Shown: positions 59,091-64,000 of the stretch, piece after piece
Layout: the number at the start of each line of letters is the position of its first letter
Numbering within the stretch: the stretch's first letter is position 1
Assembly (NCBI RefSeq): GCF_008831285.2
Contig: NC_045139.1
Coordinates: forward strand, 1,554,204-1,618,203
DNA length: 64,000 nt
DNA from: Nymphaea colorata
Taxonomy: Eukaryota; Streptophyta; Magnoliopsida; Nymphaeales; Nymphaeaceae
Reading direction: 5' to 3'
Program-made: the position numbers and the translations under genes
The notes under the pieces: generated by a model
Databases searched by the model: none
The model's input: only the letters and a program-made list of their open reading frames with translations
Told to the model about the DNA's origin: nothing

Positions 59091-60803
59091 AACATCAGCA
59101 TGCATGTTAGATCATAACGTAGGTAAATTTGGATTCAACTTTTGCCTATCACATCTAAATCTGGATCCGTATTGGAATCCAATGATGTCATATATATTCA
59201 ACTGTGCGACCGATGGTAGAGCCTAGTTATATCTTGAGTATGATCTTTTCATATATACATATATAGTTAGTCCAGCACCTTACTGATCGACATACATACG
59301 TACATGCATACATGCACGTACGTGCACATTATAGGAAGTTCATGAGTTATGGTGTACAACATTGGGCTTGGAAATGGAAGTTTCTCCATAATTTTCATGT
59401 TAAATATTTGTACAAGCGAATCTGTGTAATTTTGTGAGCAACCTAAGTTTGTACATATATATCTGAATCTATTTTTTCCCTAATTAATGAGATTATTCGC
59501 TTTGTGAGCATCGTGATATTTTAACGAATCGTCATTATCAAAGTTAATTTTTTCATTTAGAAGCCCAACTTTTGTCCCCTAATCCGAAGAAGCCCCATGT
59601 TGGTAAATTTTCTAATACGTGTTCATTGGTTTTCCACAAGTACCAAATACAGATAAATTTTACATCCATCGTTACCTTAAAATTAAATAAAAAGAAACTC
59701 ATTATGTATAAGAGGTTAACAAAAATAACATAATTACTATTTGTTTAGTAGCTGAGATCTTATCTTCATTTTTAAGTATTTAAGGCAAGAAGAGTCCTTT
59801 TATTTTTCTAATTCATGAACAATCCTTAAGTTTTTGAATTTTGCTGGGAACTGCCACCTACCATCCAACCCAGGTTAATCCATAATTCATGAAAAATGAA
59901 CACAAAAAGCCATGTTTTGCCATTGTGGCTAGAAGGTGAGCCAGGCTCTTATAGCCATTATCAGTGAATACAAGTCATATCAGAAAACCCAAAAAAGATA
60001 AGGCCAAATTTGAAATTATGGATAAAAAAACTATGTAAAAATTTTTCCTTTTTCTCAGAGAAAAAAAATATTAATAACTATTTAAAATTACTTTCAATTT
60101 TATAGGGAAATGAATCAGTATGGGAGGAGGAGTAAAGGCATGGCAGGAGGTAGACCTGCAAGGCTGCTCAATAGGTTTGCCAGGGTCCTGTTACATCTTC
60201 CATCACCCAGCACATGGCTCACATGTCATTGCAAATTCTACAGCCTACTAATAACCAAGAAAGACAGTGAATATATATATATATGTATATATATATATAA
60301 TAAAAATAAAAATAATAAAAAAATACTAAAGATGATGATAATAATAATAATATGAATTGTGAAGAAATCAGCTTCTATTGTTTCCCAAGTGCACTTGTTT
60401 GCGTATACATTTTTCCATGTCCTTAGTGGATAAAAATTCTACGAGAATGTTTATCCGACGCTACGTTTGATAGCTTTGGATTTTAGATTCCAGATGATCT
60501 GACATCCACGACTATACGAAAGCAACAAATCTTGGATCTATGGTCCAAGGGAGGAAGGGGCTTTAGTGGCAGATATTATTACCTGAGATCTCTGCTTGAT
60601 CATATATCAAACACTGCCTAAGGCAGTAAAAAGACATTTGGCAGACAAGAAACAAACATGTCTGCATATATATTAAATGGGAAGAAAAAGTGACCGTTAA
60701 AATCTCTTTAAATAAGAAAAGGACATTTAACCTATTTTTACACGGATAAATGTAAGCTTCAAATTTGGTTCAAGATGCTACCAACAAAACACCTATATGG
60801 GGA

Positions 60804-61125
60804 TGGGGATGTCAACAAATTCGATTTGGATCAGATATGCGATCCGACCATTCCAAAAAATCAAAGATGGAAAAATTTAATTCTGATTAAGAAATCAGAA
60901 CAGATTGAAATTTAAGAAATGAGTCCAGTTGGATTCAGATATACTTAAATATCCCATCAAATTTGGATTCAGAATAGGTTTTTAAAAAAATATCCTATAT
61001 CCAATACTCTTATACTTGAAGATTTGGTTACACATTCGGATCCAAATGTGAATCTAAAAAATTAGATTCACAATGGATTAGGATTATGACATCAGATTTT
61101 GGATTCAGATTGGGATATGATTTTT
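60804..61125 (+). repeat. hAT-like MITE, copy 4 (3' truncated)
   Basis: Starts TGGGGATGTCAACAAATTCG and continues with GATTTGGATCAGATATGCGA and TAAATATCCCATCAAATTTG as in copies 2 and 3. The right inverted end is missing. Confidence 0.7.
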
Positions 61126-61996
61126 TTTCGTTAACTTTTTAAAATTGTTAAACCCTATTATAACGGTAATAATATATTAGTTGCCAAATACAATTGTGAG
61201 TTTACTTTTGAAATAAACATAAAATTTCCGGACCCTTATCTTTATTTCCTAAAGAGAGAAGACAGGAAAATCAAATTTAATCGGCTTGCTTTTCCCTAAT
61301 TGCATGTCTCTCTCTCTCTTTAAGATAGACCTTACAATAACCAGATAAGAAACAACTATCTTGCAATATATAAACAAGGGAAACTATGTGAATAGGAAAA
61401 GATTCCATATAAACTAAAACTAACTAATTCTTATTTGGGTCTCCTCACAGAGAGAAGATATTTGCCAAATCTTCTTCTTAAAGAAGGTTCGCATCATTCA
61501 AGTTCACTGGGATTCATTGTGACATAATTTCTAGATTTGGAGCTAATTGAGATAAAGTTTTGCTTTATCTGTGGCACACGTCGAGTCAGAAATTTCCTCA
61601 ACAGCAATTAGGTGTTCCATGGCCCATAGAACCTCAGCACTTCTTGTTGGACACGATTCTCGCTTGAAATGGACATCAAACTATCTGGCATGGCCCTCTT
61701 CATGAGGTGATGCTCTGTGGTCATGTGTTCTTCTGTCATTGGCTGGCCGGAAATCCGGATAGCAATCCCTGCGTTGCTTTTGTGTGTGGATACTGAAAAC
61801 AACTTGACTACGCAATCGTATCTGACTGCGATATGCGTAGCAGTCGAGCAGCTTTTCGTTTCATTTTGGTTTTTGTTCACTTTTTTCCTTTCTGTTGAAT
61901 GAAGTTTCATACTGTAAGAGCTTACCTGCATTGCTTCCTTGGTGTATACTTTCTCTGTAATTAGTAGTGGTTATAAGTTTTTGATCCTGGTTCAAC

Positions 61997-62285
61997 TCAT
62001 TGATATATTTCTACATATGCTATTCATTTAGGTCCCATTCTACTTTGATTTGGAGAGAGAAAGAGAGAGAGAGAGAGAGTTGCACCACAGTCACATGAGC
62101 AATTAGAATCTGGATCCATTTTGGTATGATGGTTCTCTCTGTCATTGATATACTGTTCTGAGTTTCTACTTATGTTAGTCGTTTAGTTCCCATTCTACTT
62201 TGATTTAGAGAGAGAAAGAGAGAGATTGAATTACACCACAGTCACATGAACAACTAGAACCTGGATCCGTTTTGGTATGATGGTT
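61997..62285. repeat. Tandem duplication of about 140 bp
   Basis: Copies 61997-62134 and 62142-62285. Each contains TTCTACTTTGATTT, a GA-rich run, CACCACAGTCACATGA and a shared end TTTTGGTATGATGGTT. The GA run length differs between copies. Confidence 0.88.
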
Positions 62286-63083
62286 GGTGCATGTTCAAAT
62301 CTAGCCTACTCTCAAGAGCAACTGGGATACTTTGTGAGCGTTAAATGAATCTGCTCCAAAGATTGGAAGAGGTTCATAGAACAATAATTCTAATGTCCGA
62401 GGAAGACACCAAACATACCCATGATCTGAATTTAATGCAGTCCAGTCTGATTCTGATGTTGTAGCCGATCCACATCTAACTCATTCAGCACCAACCATCC
62501 ATAAACTCAGCAAAATCAAGATCCAATATCGCCATGTTAGATCCAGATCTTGATCAGGCTTATTGGGGTTCTTTTTCTGATTGGTGCTTCACCAACATAA
62601 GCCAAGCAGTGCACAAAACTTGTTTGGATTAGATTGCATCCTCTCATCAAAGTAGACTCAGAAAAAGGCATGAAGATCCAATCCCAGATGGGTCTGGTCC
62701 CTAAACCTAGGTATATTCTAAAGAAGAGAGACATAATCATGTCTTCCAAGATTCATCCAGGTTTTTCTCTCTCTAGAACACTGAGTGGGACCCTGGGCAA
62801 TAACTAGTATGCCTGCTTTGCAAGATTCAACAAAAGCATGAGCAAGTTAGCTCCTACTTACTGCTCTTCTGCTGCTGGAGATGTGATGGGGCCCCTACCA
62901 ACAAGAGATATCCATCCCAAAGTCAGAAAAAAAGAGAATGTAGATGATGAGTGGGGGAGGTGATGCTTTCATTGTTGCTGCATGATTATCTTCTAGGGAT
63001 CAACTGTGATGTATGAAATCTGTTTCCCATCATGGGCTGAGTGGCTATGCAGTTAAGAGAGAGAGAGAGAGAGGATTATGTTA

Positions 63084-63088
<5 letters not shown>

Positions 63089-63173
<85 letters not shown>
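63089..63173. repeat. Compound microsatellite (CT)n(TA)n
   Basis: About 16 CT repeats running into about 26 TA repeats, in the same orientation as the three arrays at 30.7-31.7 kb. A short (GA)n run precedes it at 63058-63073. Confidence 0.97.
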
Positions 63174-63174
<1 letters not shown>

Positions 63175-63176
<2 letters not shown>

Positions 63177-63472
63177 GGGATGCCAAGAAAACATATTCAA
63201 ATCATAGGTAGCATTTGCTGTATCTGATTTATCAGATGTTCACTTATTATATGAACGAAAAAAGTCTATATCATATCGGAATCTGATTTCTTAATTCGGC
63301 AATCGGAATTCGACCTGGATGCCACGATCCAAGGGCTACGTTCTTCAGAACGCTGACCTCATTTGAATGCCAACTGGATACCATTTCTTATATCAGATTT
63401 AATTTTTTTCATACCCAAGTTTTTTGAAGCAATTCGATCAAATATTCAATCTGAATTTGGTCCATTGACATC
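63175..63472 (+). repeat. hAT-like MITE, copy 5 (rearranged)
   Basis: Starts TAGGGATGCCAAG right against the (TA)n array and ends CCATTGACATC, as the family does. Inner words such as CGGAATCTGATTTCTTAAT and AATATTCAATCTGAATTTGG match the family, but the middle is rearranged and shorter (about 298 bp). Confidence 0.65.
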
Positions 63473-64000
63473 ATCTTCCAATGTGATCCATATGTTTACC
63501 AATCATTGTCTTAGTGTTTATATATATGTATATCTAACTTTTTAGGTTTTTTTTTTTTGAATTCTATAATATTGCTTAAGATCGTTGATAAATGGTTAAT
63601 TTTTTTTAAAATTTTATCATTAATGTCTCTGATATCAACAATGATTCATAGTGCACCACTAATAGTTTATGATAGCTCTGTAGGGCAGCAATAAGTAAGT
63701 AAGTAAGTATATATATATATATATATATGATGTGCAACAATAATAGGAGGTGTAGTCGATTGCGTGTTGTTGTAGCTAAGGCGCGGTTGGTGTCCCACCC
63801 AACTTTTAGCTTCATCCAAAAGGGGAGTGGGCTCAGTGGGTCAGTAGAAAACGTCTCTTTCTTCGTGATAAGGACACGCTTTTGACCGACGCAGCCCGTG
63901 AGTCGAGAAGCACGCTCATTTCATCCGCTCGACACGTTTCGCGTACAAAACATTATATTGGTCAATGATATGGTCATTAAGTTGTTCCCGGTCCCTCCAC

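Larger units (their letters stand above)
54612..64000. other. Intergenic, rich in tandem duplications and MITEs
   Basis: No supported gene in about 9.4 kb. It holds small tandem duplications (55.27, 55.69 and 62.0 kb), a short hAT-like MITE with target duplication (55.49 kb), diverged tandem arrays (57.96-58.17 and 58.67-59.09 kb), two partial copies of the 448-bp MITE family (60.8 and 63.2 kb) and several microsatellites. A run of alternating CATACATG and CGTACGTG words lies at 59290-59327. Confidence 0.6.

Noticed and set aside
61608-61931. 107-residue minus-strand open frame
   Set aside because: No recognisable domain and no gene signals around it.

Overview
This window is nuclear DNA of a flowering plant. 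It holds spliced genes with GT-AG introns, plant-only families (a classical arabinogalactan peptide, a secreted glycine-rich protein, a PLS-class PPR pseudogene), Ty1/copia and plant LINE remnants, many small terminal-inverted-repeat elements, and long (TA)n, (CT)n and (CT)n(TA)n microsatellites. The lineage cannot be fixed from the sequence alone. Genes take up only about a third of the span, introns included.

Layout: 1-3670 is the 5' part of a decayed Ty1/copia retrotransposon on the minus strand, with its primer-binding site and one delimited LTR; its other end lies outside the window. 3671-8720 is a decayed LINE on the minus strand (ORF1 zinc knuckle, endonuclease, reverse transcriptase, zf-RVT tail). 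10.4-11.5 kb has a two-exon gene for a secreted glycine-rich, cysteine-containing protein, with TATA box and poly(A) signal. 11.5-18.1 kb is repeat-rich intergenic DNA. 18.16-25.83 kb is a complete 12-exon ubiquitin-specific protease gene of the plant MYND-finger type (UBP15/16-like, 974 aa); all splice phases agree. 25.8-36.9 kb is gene-poor and carries a cluster of compound microsatellites. 36.9-38.7 kb is an intronless cationic amino acid transporter gene (584 aa). 41.8-43.2 kb is a broken PPR gene. 43.6-46.9 kb is a four-exon DUF616 (TOD1/MUCI70-related) putative glycosyltransferase gene (448 aa). 47-53.8 kb is intergenic with members of a hAT-like MITE family. 54.18-54.37 kb is a small arabinogalactan peptide gene, the only intact gene found on the plus strand. 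54.6-64 kb is intergenic, rich in tandem duplications and further MITE copies.

The genes do not form an operon-like or metabolic cluster; each has its own promoter. Functions are ordinary for a plant: deubiquitination, amino-acid uptake, cell-wall or Golgi glycan work (DUF616, AGP, glycine-rich protein). I found no convincing new multi-gene system. The most unusual items are the glycine-rich protein built from a duplicated Gly-rich/Cys module, a hAT-like MITE family with five copies here (one with clear TIRs and an 8-bp target duplication), and the repeated same-orientation (CT)n(TA)n arrays.
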